This document shows positions 8,108 through 16,303 of a DNA stretch of 64,000 bases, piece by piece. How positions within the stretch are numbered: the stretch's first letter is position 1; each line of letters begins with the position of its first letter. The notes under the pieces are model-generated. The model searched no databases. It had not been told where the DNA came from and saw only the letters and a program-made list of their open reading frames with translations. Made by a program: the position numbers and the translations under genes. The stretch lies in NCBI RefSeq assembly GCF_034676545.1, contig NZ_JAUCBZ010000015.1, positions 1,953,001 to 2,017,000 on the forward strand, given 5' to 3'. Source of the stretch: Pararhodobacter sp. (lineage in GTDB: Bacteria; Pseudomonadota; Alphaproteobacteria; Rhodobacterales; Rhodobacteraceae).

Positions 8108-8945
8108 GGGCGGGTTGGCGTTTAAGGATTCCCAATTTGGTTGCTGAGTGATTCAAGGTTGCAAACATAGGAGGCAACCTTGATCCGCACAGCTTTGACC
8201 GACGTCCAATGGAAAACCATAGCCCCGCACTGTCTTGGCCGGGAATGTGACCCCGGTCGCACCGGGCCGAACCCTCGTCTTTTTGTCGAAGCGGTTCTGT
8301 GGATCGTGCGCACGGGATGCCCGTGGCGCGATCTGCCGTCTGAGTTCGGGGGCTGGAATGCGGTCTTCAAGCGGTTTCGCAGGTGGGTCAAGGCGGACGC
8401 ATTCTATCGCATGTTCAGAGTGTTAGCCGAGGACTCCGACTTTGAATACGCGATGATAGATGGCACAATTGTCAAGGTCCACCGTCATGGACAGGGCGCA
8501 AAAGGGGGACTCAAAGCCAGGCCATAGGGCGTTCTCGTGGCGGCATAACCAGCAAGATCATGGCGCTGACGGATGCCTTGGGGAACCTGACCGATTTCCG
8601 GCTGCTGCCCGGACAAACTCATGATCTACGCGGCACATCGGCATTGATCGACGGGTTAACCTGTGGCCAGTTACTTGCCGACCGGGCATTCGACGCCAAT
8701 TGGCTACCGGATGCGCTGACAGCCGCCGGGATCGAGGCAGTCATTCCGCCAAAATCCAACCGCCGGTTCCCGGCTGACTTCGACCGCGACACCTATAAAT
8801 GGCGGCACCTGATCGAGAAATTCTTTGGAAAGCTCAAGGAATACAGGGGAATCGCAATGCGCTGCTGCAAAACCGACGCCAGCTTCAGCGCATTCATCGC
8901 CCTCGCGGCAACCGTGATCCGTTTGAAGTGAACGTCAACACGCCC
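8108..8945 (+). mobile_element. IS5-family element (IS427 group), apparently complete
   Basis: Imperfect terminal inverted repeats: GGGCGGGTTGGCGTTT at 8108 and, on the other strand at 8945, GGGCGTGTTGACGTTC. Both ends are flanked by TA (8106-8107 and 8946-8947), consistent with a two-base target duplication. The 838-base length is normal for this group. It sits at the right end of the IS110 remnant, so it probably arrived later. Confidence 0.85.
8180..8931 (+). CDS. IS5-family (IS427 group) transposase, made by -1 frameshift
   Basis: Two overlapping frames. ORF A (8180-8527) gives the N-terminal domain (DVQWKTIAPHCLGRE, TGCPWRDLPSEFGGW, and the first catalytic Asp in MIDGTIVKVHRHGQGAKGG). 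ORF B continues in the -1 frame from a run of four A and five G (8500-8508) through GGITSKIMALTDALG and the later D and E residues (LADRAFDANWL; YKWRHLIEKFFGKLKEYRGIA). Joined, they give a normal DDE transposase of about 250 residues. A-rich/G-rich slippery sites at this place are standard for the group, so the break is probably programmed rather than damage. Confidence 0.85.
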
Positions 8946-8980
8946 TAATCCGTCAACGCGTTGGGCACCGCCGAGTAAGT

Positions 8981-9206
8981 CTACATGGGATTCGAACTCG
9001 CCGGACGCTTTTTTACATTTGGCTGCAAGTAAGGACCGGCTGTGGCGAGTTCATAAGGCCAAGTATACCGCTCAATCTCGATGTAGCGAATATGTCCGTT
9101 AGGCCCCGTGACAATCCACTGGACTTGTTCGTCGTTTGACGCGTCACTGTCCTTGCCGAACCACACAAACAGAGGTGGTCCTGGAATTTCGTCCAGTTTG
9201 CCGCCG
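8981..9206 (-). pseudogene. 3' fragment of an unidentified gene cut by the IS3-type element
   Basis: An open frame runs from the IS boundary at 9206 to a stop at 8981 (about 74 residues). The sequence includes PPLFVWFGKDSDASNDEQVQ, then WIVTGPNGHIRYIEIERYTW, and has no start of its own; a GTG exists at 9166. It looks like the C-terminal end of a small protein whose 5' part was lost when the IS3-type element inserted. I do not recognise the family. Confidence 0.4.
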
Positions 9207-9232
9207 TGCTAAGCTATAGCTTTGGTTTCATT

Positions 9233-10001
9233 TCAGGCGGCAACCTTCAGGTCCGGAGATCGTCTACCATAGGCCTCGTCAGGCGTCATGATCCCATGTG
9301 ATGAGTGCGGGCGTCTTTCGTTGTCGTAGTGGATCCAGCCACCGATCCTGTCCCGGGCTTCGGAACCAGTTTCGAAGGCGTTCAAGTAGACGCATTCGTA
9401 TTTGAGGGATCGCCAGAGCCGCTCGATCATCCGGTTGTCGATCCAGCGCCCCCGACCATCCATCGAGATTTTGATCTTTGCATCGCGCAGCACGTCGGTG
9501 AAATCGGTGCTGGTGAATTGCGAACCTTGATCGGTGTTGAAAGTCTCGGGGGTGCCGTATCCGGCCAGCGCTTGTTTCAAAGCCTCGACGCAGAACCCCG
9601 CGTCCATGCTGTTCGAGAGCTGCCAGCTCAGCACCTTCCGGCGATGCCAGTCCATGATAGCCACGAGATAGAGAAATCCCCGGCGCATCGGGATGTAGCT
9701 GATGTCAGCACACCAGACCTGGTTGGGCCGGGTGATGGGCAAGTCCTTCAGAAGATATGGGTATATCTTGTGCTCCGGATGCTTCTTGCTGGTCTTCGGC
9801 TCTTGGTAATTCGGCACCAACCGCATGAGCTTCATCAGCCGACGCACACGATGCCGCCCACATCTGTGGCCCTCCCGCTGCATGTGGCGGGCCATTTGTC
9901 GGGATCCATACCACGATGTCTCCAGGAACTGACGGTCCCCTCCCGGCAGATTTGGCTTTGCCAAATCGCCTGCCGGGTAATGGATGATTTCCATGAACTT
10001 C
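9233..10001 (-). pseudogene. Outer IS3-type transposase orfB, 5'-truncated
   Basis: The frame reads the rve-type integrase core: WYGSRQMARHMQREGHRCGR, RPNQVWCADISYIPM (first Asp), FNTDQGSQFTS (second Asp) and NRMIERLWRSLKYE (catalytic Glu), ending DEAYGRRSPDLKVAA. The normal N-terminal HTH_21 portion is absent. Instead the frame enters about 60 bases containing a strong palindrome (9942-9977) and then the end of the inner IS element at 10002. Not functional. Confidence 0.8.
9942..9977. repeat. 36-base palindromic element inside the orfB remnant
   Basis: CCCGGCAG at 9942-9949 and ATTTGGC at 9950-9956 pair with GCCAAAT at 9960-9966 and CTGCCGGG at 9970-9977, leaving a TTT loop and a three-base bulge. 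The surrounding stretch (about 9935-10001) does not match the expected transposase sequence yet stays open in the transposase frame. It may be a small palindromic repeat inserted in the IS before or during its break-up. Confidence 0.6.
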
Positions 10002-10042
10002 TGAACCGCCCCGGGTTTACCGGAGGGTGATTTGTTCAACGA

Positions 10043-10948
10043 CTAGGCGACCATATCGAGTGTGTTCAGGTTTGCATAGAACGCCTCCTCTGCTTCTGCG
10101 GGCGGGATGTATCCGATAGGGCCGAGTAGGCGGCGGTTGTTATACCAATCGACCCATTTCAGGGTTTCCCATTCAACCTCGCGCATTGATTTCCAAGGCC
10201 CGATCTGGTTGATTACCTCCGTTTTGAAGAGGCCGATGACGCACTCGGCCAGTGCGTTGTCATAGGCGTCACCGACTGTCCCGACAGAGAGATCGATCTC
10301 CGCCTCGGCTAGGCGTTCGGTGTATTTGATCGACAGATATTGGGATCCTCGATCCGAGTGATGCACCAAGCTCTTGTTATCTGGAGTCTTTCTTTGCCAG
10401 ATTGCTTGATCCAGCGCATCGAGCACGAACTGCGTCTTCATCGAAGTTGAGGTGCGCCACCCCACGATCCGTCGGGCAAATACATCAATCACGAAGGCAA
10501 CATAGACCGTCCCCGACCATGTGGGCACGTAAGTGAAGTCTGAAACCCACAGCTTGTTCGGCCGATCTGCCATGAAGAGACGGTTCACCTTGTCATCGGG
10601 GCATGGCAGCGATGCGTCAGGGTTGGTTGTGATGACCTTTTTGCCGCGAACCACGCCCCTGAGGCCCAGACGGCGCATCAGCCGCTCCACCGTGCATCTG
10701 GCAGCGTATTCACCCTGCCGTCGCAAGACATGCCAGACTTTCCGCGCGCCATAGAGTTTGCGGTTCGCATCCCAGGCCGCATCGATCTTGAGGCTCAAGG
10801 CGGCATCAGACTTGGCCCGGGCTGAAGCCCGGTCAGGATCACGTGCAATGGCACGTCGGTCATAATAGGTGGATGGGGCAAACTGCAGCGCCCTGCAGAT
10901 CGGCTCGACCCCGAATGCCTCTCGGCTTTCCTCAATGAAATCAATTAT
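10043..10948 (-). CDS. Inner IS3-type transposase OrfB
   Basis: The frame is open from about 10948 (IDFIEESREAFGVEPICRAL, the HTH_21 region) to the stop at 10043; a TTG at 10798 begins a shorter form. The catalytic core shows LWVSDFTYVPTWSG (Asp), LVHHSDRGSQYLS (Asp) and DNALAECVIGLFKTE (Glu), ending in the conserved RRLLGPIGYIPPAEAE. It begins next to the orfA stop in the -1 frame, so it is probably expressed as an OrfAB fusion by -1 frameshifting, as usual in IS3 elements. Confidence 0.85.
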   Translation of the reverse strand: MIDFIEESREAFGVEPICRALQFAPSTYYDRRAIARDPDRASARAKSDAALSLKIDAAWDANRKLYGARKVWHVLRRQGEYAARCTVERLMRRLGLRGVVRGKKVITTNPDASLPCPDDKVNRLFMADRPNKLWVSDFTYVPTWSGTVYVAFVIDVFARRIVGWRTSTSMKTQFVLDALDQAIWQRKTPDNKSLVHHSDRGSQYLSIKYTERLAEAEIDLSVGTVGDAYDNALAECVIGLFKTEVINQIGPWKSMREVEWETLKWVDWYNNRRLLGPIGYIPPAEAEEAFYANLNTLDMVA

Positions 10949-11295
10949 TTGCGAAACGGGCGGTCGAGCTCCGCCTGGGCAAAATACGCTGAAGCTTTGC
11001 GCAGGATCTCGTTCGCCTGCCGCAATTCCCGGTTCTCGCGTTCAAGCTCTTTGATCCGCGCAATCTCGACGCCGGTAGGTCCCGGCTGCTCGCCGCCATC
11101 GCGCTGGACCTGTCGCATCCAAACGCGAAGACTGTCCGGCGAACAGCCCAATTTGCCCGCGATCGCTGTCAGCGCTGCAGCTTCGCTTTGATAATCATCG
11201 CGGTGTTCCATCGCCAGCCGCACCGCGCGTTCGCGGAACTCGGGTGAATACGGCTTCGAAGTCTTCTTCTTTTGTGCATGTTCCATAACGGGCAA
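10945..11295 (-). CDS. Inner IS3-type transposase OrfA
   Basis: 116 residues with a helix-turn-helix (YSPEFRERAVRLAMEHRDDY ... AIAGKLGCSPDSLRVWMRQV) and the leucine-zipper-like tail IKELERENRELRQANEILRK typical of IS3 OrfA. The C-terminus overlaps the orfB frame near 10945. The true start may be the internal Met four codons in. Confidence 0.85.
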   Translation of the reverse strand: MPVMEHAQKKKTSKPYSPEFRERAVRLAMEHRDDYQSEAAALTAIAGKLGCSPDSLRVWMRQVQRDGGEQPGPTGVEIARIKELERENRELRQANEILRKASAYFAQAELDRPFRK

Positions 11296-11337
11296 TTCTC
11301 CGAGAGTTTTGCCCTCCGGTAAACCCGGGGCGGTTCA

Positions 11338-11585
11338 TGCAGCTTTTCGACCTCTGCCGCCGATATCGTCGGCTCAGCGGTCGTCTGGCCATTGAAGGCC
11401 TGTGCCATGTTCTCAATCGCGGTCCGTTTCCAGCCACTGACCATGGTGGGATGGATGTCATACTTCTTGGCAAGCTCGGCTGTCGTCAGCTCCTCGCGGA
11501 TGGCCTCCAAAGCCACATTCGCCTTGAAATCTGCCGAATAGCGCTTCCGTTTGGTCACTTCTGTGCGTTCTTCCTCAGGCGCCAC
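11338..11585 (-). pseudogene. Outer IS3-type OrfA, 3'-truncated
   Basis: Starts within the right terminal region and reads VTKRKRYSADFKANVALEAI, TTAELAKKYDIHPTMVSGWK and AAEVEKLH, the HTH_Tnp_1 domain, then breaks at 11337 into the inner element. About 20-25 C-terminal residues are replaced by inner-IS sequence. It uses a GTG or upstream ATG start. Confidence 0.8.
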
Positions 11586-11639
11586 AGCTTAGCACCAGGC
11601 CCGAAAGCCCGCGACCACCTCTGAATTCCTGGAACCTTT

Positions 11640-11967
11640 TCAGATCAACCGAACCACCTCTGTGGCGGCTGGTTTGGTCCAGATGCGCAGCGAGGGGTCG
11701 TACTGGTCCCACCGCGCGCCAAGAGCTTCGCCACGGCGACAGCCGGTCAACAGCATGAAGGTGATCGCCTGACCAGAGGTCCGTTGCGGGTGTGCGTCCA
11801 ACGCGTTCCAGAAGCCGCTCGATCTCAGCCTGCGTCAGATACCGCGACCGCTTGTGCTCGGTGTTGCGCTCGACCCGCGCCGCCGGGTTCTTGTCGATCC
11901 AGCCCCATGTGATCGCGAGATTGCGCGACTGTTTGCGCGCGGCCGGGGCCTTTGTCAGGGTGCGCCT
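11640..11967 (-). pseudogene. Tyrosine integrase fragment, frameshifted and truncated
   Basis: Reading leftward from about 11967: RNLAITWGWIDKNPAARVER, HKRSRYLTQAEIERLLE, then a one-base shift near GAACGCGTTGG (about 11805-11815). In the next frame follows SGQAITFMLLTGCRRGEALG and ARWDQYDP, ending at a stop at 11640. The first part is the end of the core-binding domain; TGCRRGEAL holds the first catalytic Arg of phage/ICE integrases. The C-terminal HxxR...Y part is missing, cut near the outer IS3 element. It marks a former integrative element. Confidence 0.75.
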
Positions 11968-12010
11968 TTCCTGCGTTGCCCCGGCATCCTATCCTCGCCG
12001 ACAGCCGAGA

Positions 12011-13648
12011 TCACGCCCCCTTTGCCCTGATCAGCCTCTGCCAGGGTTCGGCCTTGCGGTTGCGGTACTTGATCGTTGCGTCCGGGGGCAAGACGGCTTC
12101 GTCCCAGATGCCGATCGTCACGCCCACGCCGCGCAGTTTCACCCGCATCGCGTCGAAGTCCGCGGGCGACAGGGTGGTGCGCTGCGATGGGCGGCGGGCC
12201 CAGGCGAAAAGCTTGGCATACATCGCGGCGACGATTTCGGTGTGGTCCGGGCTCTGGCCCAGGTCGATCAGTTCGTCGGGGTCGTTTTCCAGATCGAACA
12301 GGATCGGCGGGTCGCCCGTCTCGAAGTGTATCAGCTTCCAGCGCTTGTCGGCGATCATGAATCCGATGGCCTCATGCGCCGAGGCGCCCAGGGCCTCGGA
12401 AAAGATCGCGCCGGCGAAGTCTACCTCGCAGATGACGAAGTCTCGGTGCGGCTCCGTGGCCTGCCCGCGCAGGATCGGCAACAGGCTGTGGCCCTCCAGC
12501 ACATGCGAGGCGATCTTGCCGCCCGCCACGTCAACAAAGGTCGGCGCCAGGTCGATGCTTTCCACCAAAGCGTCGCAGACCGTGCCGCGGGTCACGTCCG
12601 CCTCGGCCGAGGGATCGACGATGATCAGCGGCACCCGGGTCGAGACATCGTGGAAGAACATCTTCTCGCCCAGCCAGTGATCGCCCAAGAAATCGCCGTG
12701 ATCGGCGGTCAGCACGATCAGCGTGTCCGCCATCCGGCCGGTCGCCTCTAGCCAGTCCAGCAGCACACCCAGTTGGTCGTCGCATTGCTTGACCAGGCCC
12801 ATATAGGTGGGGATCACCGTGTTGCGCACCTCGGGTTTCGAGAAGGTCGAGCCGATCACCCCTGCCATCATCGTCTTTAGCACCCGATTCGCGTTCTCGT
12901 ATTCGGCATTGCTGCGGACCGGGGGCAAGACATGCTCGGGCCCGTACATGCTGGCGTAGGGCTCGGGCGCGATATATGGCCAGTGGGGCTTGATGAAGGA
13001 CAGATGGCAACACCAGGGCCCCTGAGCCTGTGCGATGAAGTCCATTGCCCGGCGGGTCAGATACGGGGTCTCGCTATCCTCTTCGGCGATGTTGGCGGGA
13101 TGGGCCGCGTTCTTCAGGAACCAGCCAGACTGCACATTTCCCTCGCCGTCGATGGCCGAATTTGCATGGTCGTGCCATGGGTTTTCACCGGGATAGCCAC
13201 GAGCATTGAGATAGGCGTTGTAATGCTGGGCGGCGGAATAATCATAGCGCCCAGCCGGCCCTTCGGGGTTCACGCCGTCGTCGCGTTCCACCACGTCGAA
13301 GCCGCATTCCGACACGCGCCGCCCGATCACCGTGTCGCGGCTGAGGCCGAGACGCTCCATCCCCTCGACATCCGGCACCATATGAGTTTTGCCAAGCAAA
13401 TGACAATCCATCCCCGCCTTGCGCAGGTGGTCACCCATCGTCTGCTCGCCCACCTTCAGCGGAACGCCGTTCCAGCCGGCGCCGTGGGAATGGACGTAGC
13501 GCCCGGTGTAGGTGGACATGCGCGAGGCCCCGCAGACCGGCGCTTGCACATAAGCGCGGGTGAACCGTACGCCACGCGCCGCCAGCCGGTCCATGTTCGG
13601 CGTGTGCAGATGCGGGTGGCCATACCTTTGGTGTTTGTTGCGGGCCAC
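12011..13648 (-). pseudogene. Sulfatase/phosphonate monoester hydrolase family protein lacking its N-terminus
   Basis: 545 residues in frame from a GTG. It has the sulfatase core: HPHLHTPNMDRLAARGVRFT, the active-site motif C39-G-A-S-R (usual C/S-x-P-S-R with Ala in place of Pro), TYTGRYVHSHG, LGKTHM, LTADHGDFLGDHWLGEKMFF and DLENDPDELIDLG. The usual start, a strand followed by the metal-binding D(D/Q) motif before the Y-G-H-P segment, is absent and replaced by ARNKHQR. One metal ligand is therefore lost, and the gene is probably inactive unless another start is used. It lies between integrase and methyltransferase remnants. Substrate unknown. Confidence 0.7.
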
Positions 13649-13807
13649 AGCCGGGTCAACGGATTGAGATATGGCAATTCCATCTTGAAGTGGCGGGTTG
13701 GGTTGCCGTGTTCCAACGCCAACATTTCTCCACCACCTTGCGGCCCGCAGAACCCATCGCGTGCGCTCGCGCGTATTGGTCCGATAGGCCGGTCGCGGTG
13801 CCGTTTG

Positions 13808-14096
13808 TCAGGCGGCGAAGCGCCCGCCCTCGAAAATGCGGGCTTGGCCCAAGGCGGCGAGGCTTTCGCGCAAAGGTTGCACCGATCCGATGCGTCCACG
13901 CTGGAATTGGCGGGCCACTTGTTCGCGGGTGGCGGTGCCAAGGTCGGACAGGTTGGCGCGCACGGCGGCGATTTGTTCGGGTACGGCGTCGCGGGATTTG
14001 TCCTCTGCCCCTTGGTTGGCAAGGGTCAGCACTGCTGCCTGCACGTCGCGCTGATGATGGTGACCCAAGCGATTGACCGCATCGAAACGAAACGTC
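13808..14096 (-). pseudogene. C-terminal fragment of a large methyltransferase-like protein (tentative)
   Basis: An open frame from a TAG just upstream of 14096 to the stop at 13808 (about 95 residues) reads HHHQRDVQAAVLTLANQG, AVPEQIAAVRANLSDLGTAT and REQVARQFQRGRIGSVQPLR, then ESLAALGQARIFEGGRFAA. The last part is a small winged-helix-like module that resembles, from memory, the C-termini of class I (MmeI-like) DNA methyltransferases. No start or catalytic domain is present. It is probably a leftover of a defence or integrative element. The family call is weak. Confidence 0.4.
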
Positions 14097-14112
14097 TATA
14101 AGTTCAGCACAT

Positions 14113-15219
14113 GTGCCAATACACAAAAGCTTGGGATACATATGCCTTGTAAGGAGCTTATTCGCGAACCCATATAGAAAACTCCCCAATCAAAATTCCG
14201 CCTTCTGGAAAACAGCGGTTGCGCAGTCGGGTCCGTTTGGCATCTCGGGATTGTACAAAAAGAAATTTGAGATATTGGCAAGCGATTATATCGTAACTGC
14301 CGGTAGCTGTTTCGCACAACACATTGGGAACCGGCTTCAAAGTAGTGGCTTTAATTATCTGGATGTTGAGCCGTCACCTTGCCCCTTAAGTGATTCAGAT
14401 AAAAAGATGCTCGGATACGGTGTTTACTCTGCTCGATATGGCAACGTCTATACGTCTCGTCAATTTGTACAACTCATCGAAAGAGCACTGGGCAAGTTCT
14501 CCCCGAAAGATCAGGACTGGGAGAATAATGGGCGCTACTTCGATGCGTTTCGTCCAACATTTCCACCTGGTGGCTATGAGACTTTGGAAGAAATGCAGTT
14601 TTCCCGAGAGTGCCACCTTGCCGCAGTCGCCAAAATGCTGAAACAAGCCGACATTTTTGTTTTCACATTTGGCCTCACAGAATCATGGGAGTCAAAAGCT
14701 GACGGAGCGGCTTACCCATTGTGCCCGGGCACTGCCGCTGGAGAGTTTTCAGAGGACTCTTACGTTTTCAAAAACTATTCAGTTGCCGACGTTTTGCAAG
14801 ACATGAATAGAGCAATAGATTTGATTACGGCAATAAATCCGACCATTAAGTTTATATTCACCGTATCACCTGTACCGCTTGTTGCCACAGCGTCAGGTGA
14901 TCACGTCTTGGCGGCGACCACATACTCTAAGTCGGTCCTGCGGGCAGCGGCCGGTGAACTGGCCATGGCCCTAAAGAACGTTGACTACTTTCCTTCATAC
15001 GAGATTATTTCGTCTTCAATCATGCGCGGGATGTTTTTTGAACCAGACGTGAGATCGGTCGTTCCGCAAGGCGTTGATTACGTCATGACCCATTTCTTTA
15101 AACAACACCGCCCTATTAATGCACCGAAACAGGCTCAAAAAGAACCAGAAACGGCACAAATTCCCATGCACAATGACGATATTATGTGTGATGAGATTTT
15201 GCTTGAGAGGAATATCTAA
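14113..15219 (+). CDS. GSCFA-domain protein
   Basis: 368 residues. The GSCFA family motif is present: NPYRKLPNQNSAFWKTAV, then FEILASDYIVTAGSCFAQHI, YGNVYTSRQF, and a long SGNH-like body (VFTFGLTESWES, IKFIFTVSPVPL). These proteins occur in polysaccharide biosynthesis loci and are thought to act as esterases or acyl-group modifiers; no function is proven. The start used is ATG 14113; family members usually begin close to NPYRKLP, so the first 19 residues are uncertain. The gene is clearly AT-richer than its neighbours, indicating transfer. Its stop overlaps the next start by one base. Confidence 0.8.
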   Translation: MPIHKSLGYICLVRSLFANPYRKLPNQNSAFWKTAVAQSGPFGISGLYKKKFEILASDYIVTAGSCFAQHIGNRLQSSGFNYLDVEPSPCPLSDSDKKMLGYGVYSARYGNVYTSRQFVQLIERALGKFSPKDQDWENNGRYFDAFRPTFPPGGYETLEEMQFSRECHLAAVAKMLKQADIFVFTFGLTESWESKADGAAYPLCPGTAAGEFSEDSYVFKNYSVADVLQDMNRAIDLITAINPTIKFIFTVSPVPLVATASGDHVLAATTYSKSVLRAAAGELAMALKNVDYFPSYEIISSSIMRGMFFEPDVRSVVPQGVDYVMTHFFKQHRPINAPKQAQKEPETAQIPMHNDDIMCDEILLERNI

Positions 15220-15908
15220 TGTCTACACGGCTGGTAATTACAGGAGACTCTCATTGCGTCGCGCTAAGTCAAGGCCGTAAACGCGTTGAAGAAAAAGGTG
15301 GAAGTTTGCCGCGAGATTGTATCGTTGAAGGACTCGGAAATGGCTACTACATGAACATGCCGTACTCGGAAAAGAGTAACGGGTGTGTTCGTTTCACGTA
15401 TGAGGAATATGTGCGCACATTTGAGAAATTCGGCATTGGTAATATCGGCGAACGTGATGATGTCATCTTTGGTTTTTCGATGAGCCTCAACTCGCCCCCG
15501 GCATTTCGTGATCCCTTTTGGAGAGGTAATGCGCCTTGGAACTTGAGCATAGAAAAGGGCTTGAATCCTGTATTCACAGACGTACTCCCGAGTTTGTTTT
15601 TGCCCAAGTGGGTCCATATTCAAGCGTTTCTCAAACAGTGCCTAGATGTCGGGGTGCCATTTTTTGTTATTTCCGGACCGCCGCCAAAGAGATCCCATGA
15701 TTGCATGAGGGATGGAACGGATCCTGATATTGTTTTGGAAGTGAACCGCCTTTATCGTAAAGTTGTTGAAAGCTGGCTAACGAAACACAACATACAGGTT
15801 GTCCATACGCCACCTGAAGTATTGGACGAGACCGGTTTTTTGGCGACCAACTACTATCATCCGCATCCAAAAGATCAACATCACGCGAACGATTTGTATG
15901 GTGAATAA
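15219..15908 (+). CDS. SGNH/GDSL-like hydrolase, partner of the GSCFA gene
   Basis: 229 residues. It begins RLVITGDSHCVALSQ, a GDSH-type block I motif with candidate nucleophile Ser, and near the end has YYHPHPKDQHHANDLYG, matching the D-x-x-H block V of SGNH esterases. It starts at ATG 15219, overlapping the GSCFA stop codon, so the two are translationally coupled. The same low G+C as the partner supports joint acquisition. A carbohydrate O-acyl esterase or transferase role is an inference; the substrate is unknown. Confidence 0.65.
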   Translation: MSTRLVITGDSHCVALSQGRKRVEEKGGSLPRDCIVEGLGNGYYMNMPYSEKSNGCVRFTYEEYVRTFEKFGIGNIGERDDVIFGFSMSLNSPPAFRDPFWRGNAPWNLSIEKGLNPVFTDVLPSLFLPKWVHIQAFLKQCLDVGVPFFVISGPPPKRSHDCMRDGTDPDIVLEVNRLYRKVVESWLTKHNIQVVHTPPEVLDETGFLATNYYHPHPKDQHHANDLYGE

Positions 15909-16303
15909 TATCTTGAAAGAATCGTGGATTTTTTTGAATGCCATTACCCACAAACCTCAAATTAATCGCGCAGGTTTTGTTGATTGCCTGCCGCTTTGGT
16001 CAGGGGAGTCGGGTTTGGAAACTGACGCGGCCTGATCGGTCTTGTGGTTTTTCATCAGATGGATTCTTGGGTAGGGACCGTCGCTCAGGAGCCCCGTTTG
16101 CCCATGGAAATCTTCCTCACTGCTTTCGATGACATCCCCGACCCTCGAGCGGAAAACACCTAGCGGCGGTTTGGGGCCGAACGTGACGATCCGTGGCTGC
16201 CCGGCACTTGGCGGGCCGTGCGCAAGCCCAAGCCTGACCAGGGGCCGCGCTCAATTCCAACGGGCAGAGGCCTTTGTGCGACGGGCGGCGATCACGCGGT
16301 CTG
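15909..16303. other. Gap with IS debris between SGNH gene and XRE-cupin gene
   Basis: 395 bases without an intact gene. Positions 16104-16163 are an ISAs1 transposase N-terminus (listed separately). The remainder (16164-16303) is G+C-rich and shows no recognised domain in either direction. The region forms the right border of the mobile zone that began near 7015. Confidence 0.6.
16104..16163 (+). pseudogene. ISAs1-family transposase N-terminal scrap
   Basis: ATG 16104 opens a 19-residue frame reading MEIFLTAFDDIPDPRAENT and then a TAG. This is the distinctive N-terminus of ISAs1/H-repeat transposases (F-x-D-IPDPR-x-x-N-x-R). The rest of the gene is absent. Confidence 0.65.

Larger units (their letters stand above)
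10002..11337 (-). mobile_element. Inner IS3-family element, complete
   Basis: Perfect terminal inverted repeats of at least 26 bases: TGAACCGCCCCGGGTTTACC at 10002 and its reverse complement ending at 11337, continuing GGAGGG on both sides. The 1336-base length and the orfA/orfB layout are normal for the IS3 group. It is inserted in the outer IS3-type remnant. The bases flanking it (CTTC before, TGCA after) do not form a target duplication, so a deletion accompanied or followed insertion. Confidence 0.9.
9207..11594 (-). mobile_element. Outer IS3-family element, interrupted and partly deleted
   Basis: Ends are marked by matching repeats: TGCTAAGCTATAGC at 9207-9220 and, on the opposite strand at 11594-11581, TGCTAAGCTGTGGC. 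Inside are the two transposase genes of an IS3-type element, separated by a complete second IS3-type element (10002-11337). The flanks ending at 10001 and starting at 11338 do not rejoin to an intact orfA/orfB pair: the orfA tail and orfB head are missing. No clean target duplication is visible at the outer ends. Non-functional remnant. Confidence 0.75.

Noticed and set aside
9166..11680. CAGAGGTGGT seen near 9174 and twice near 11620-11660
   Set aside because: Considered as an insertion footprint, but the matches are short and not aligned with the IS ends; probably chance or shared IS flanks.
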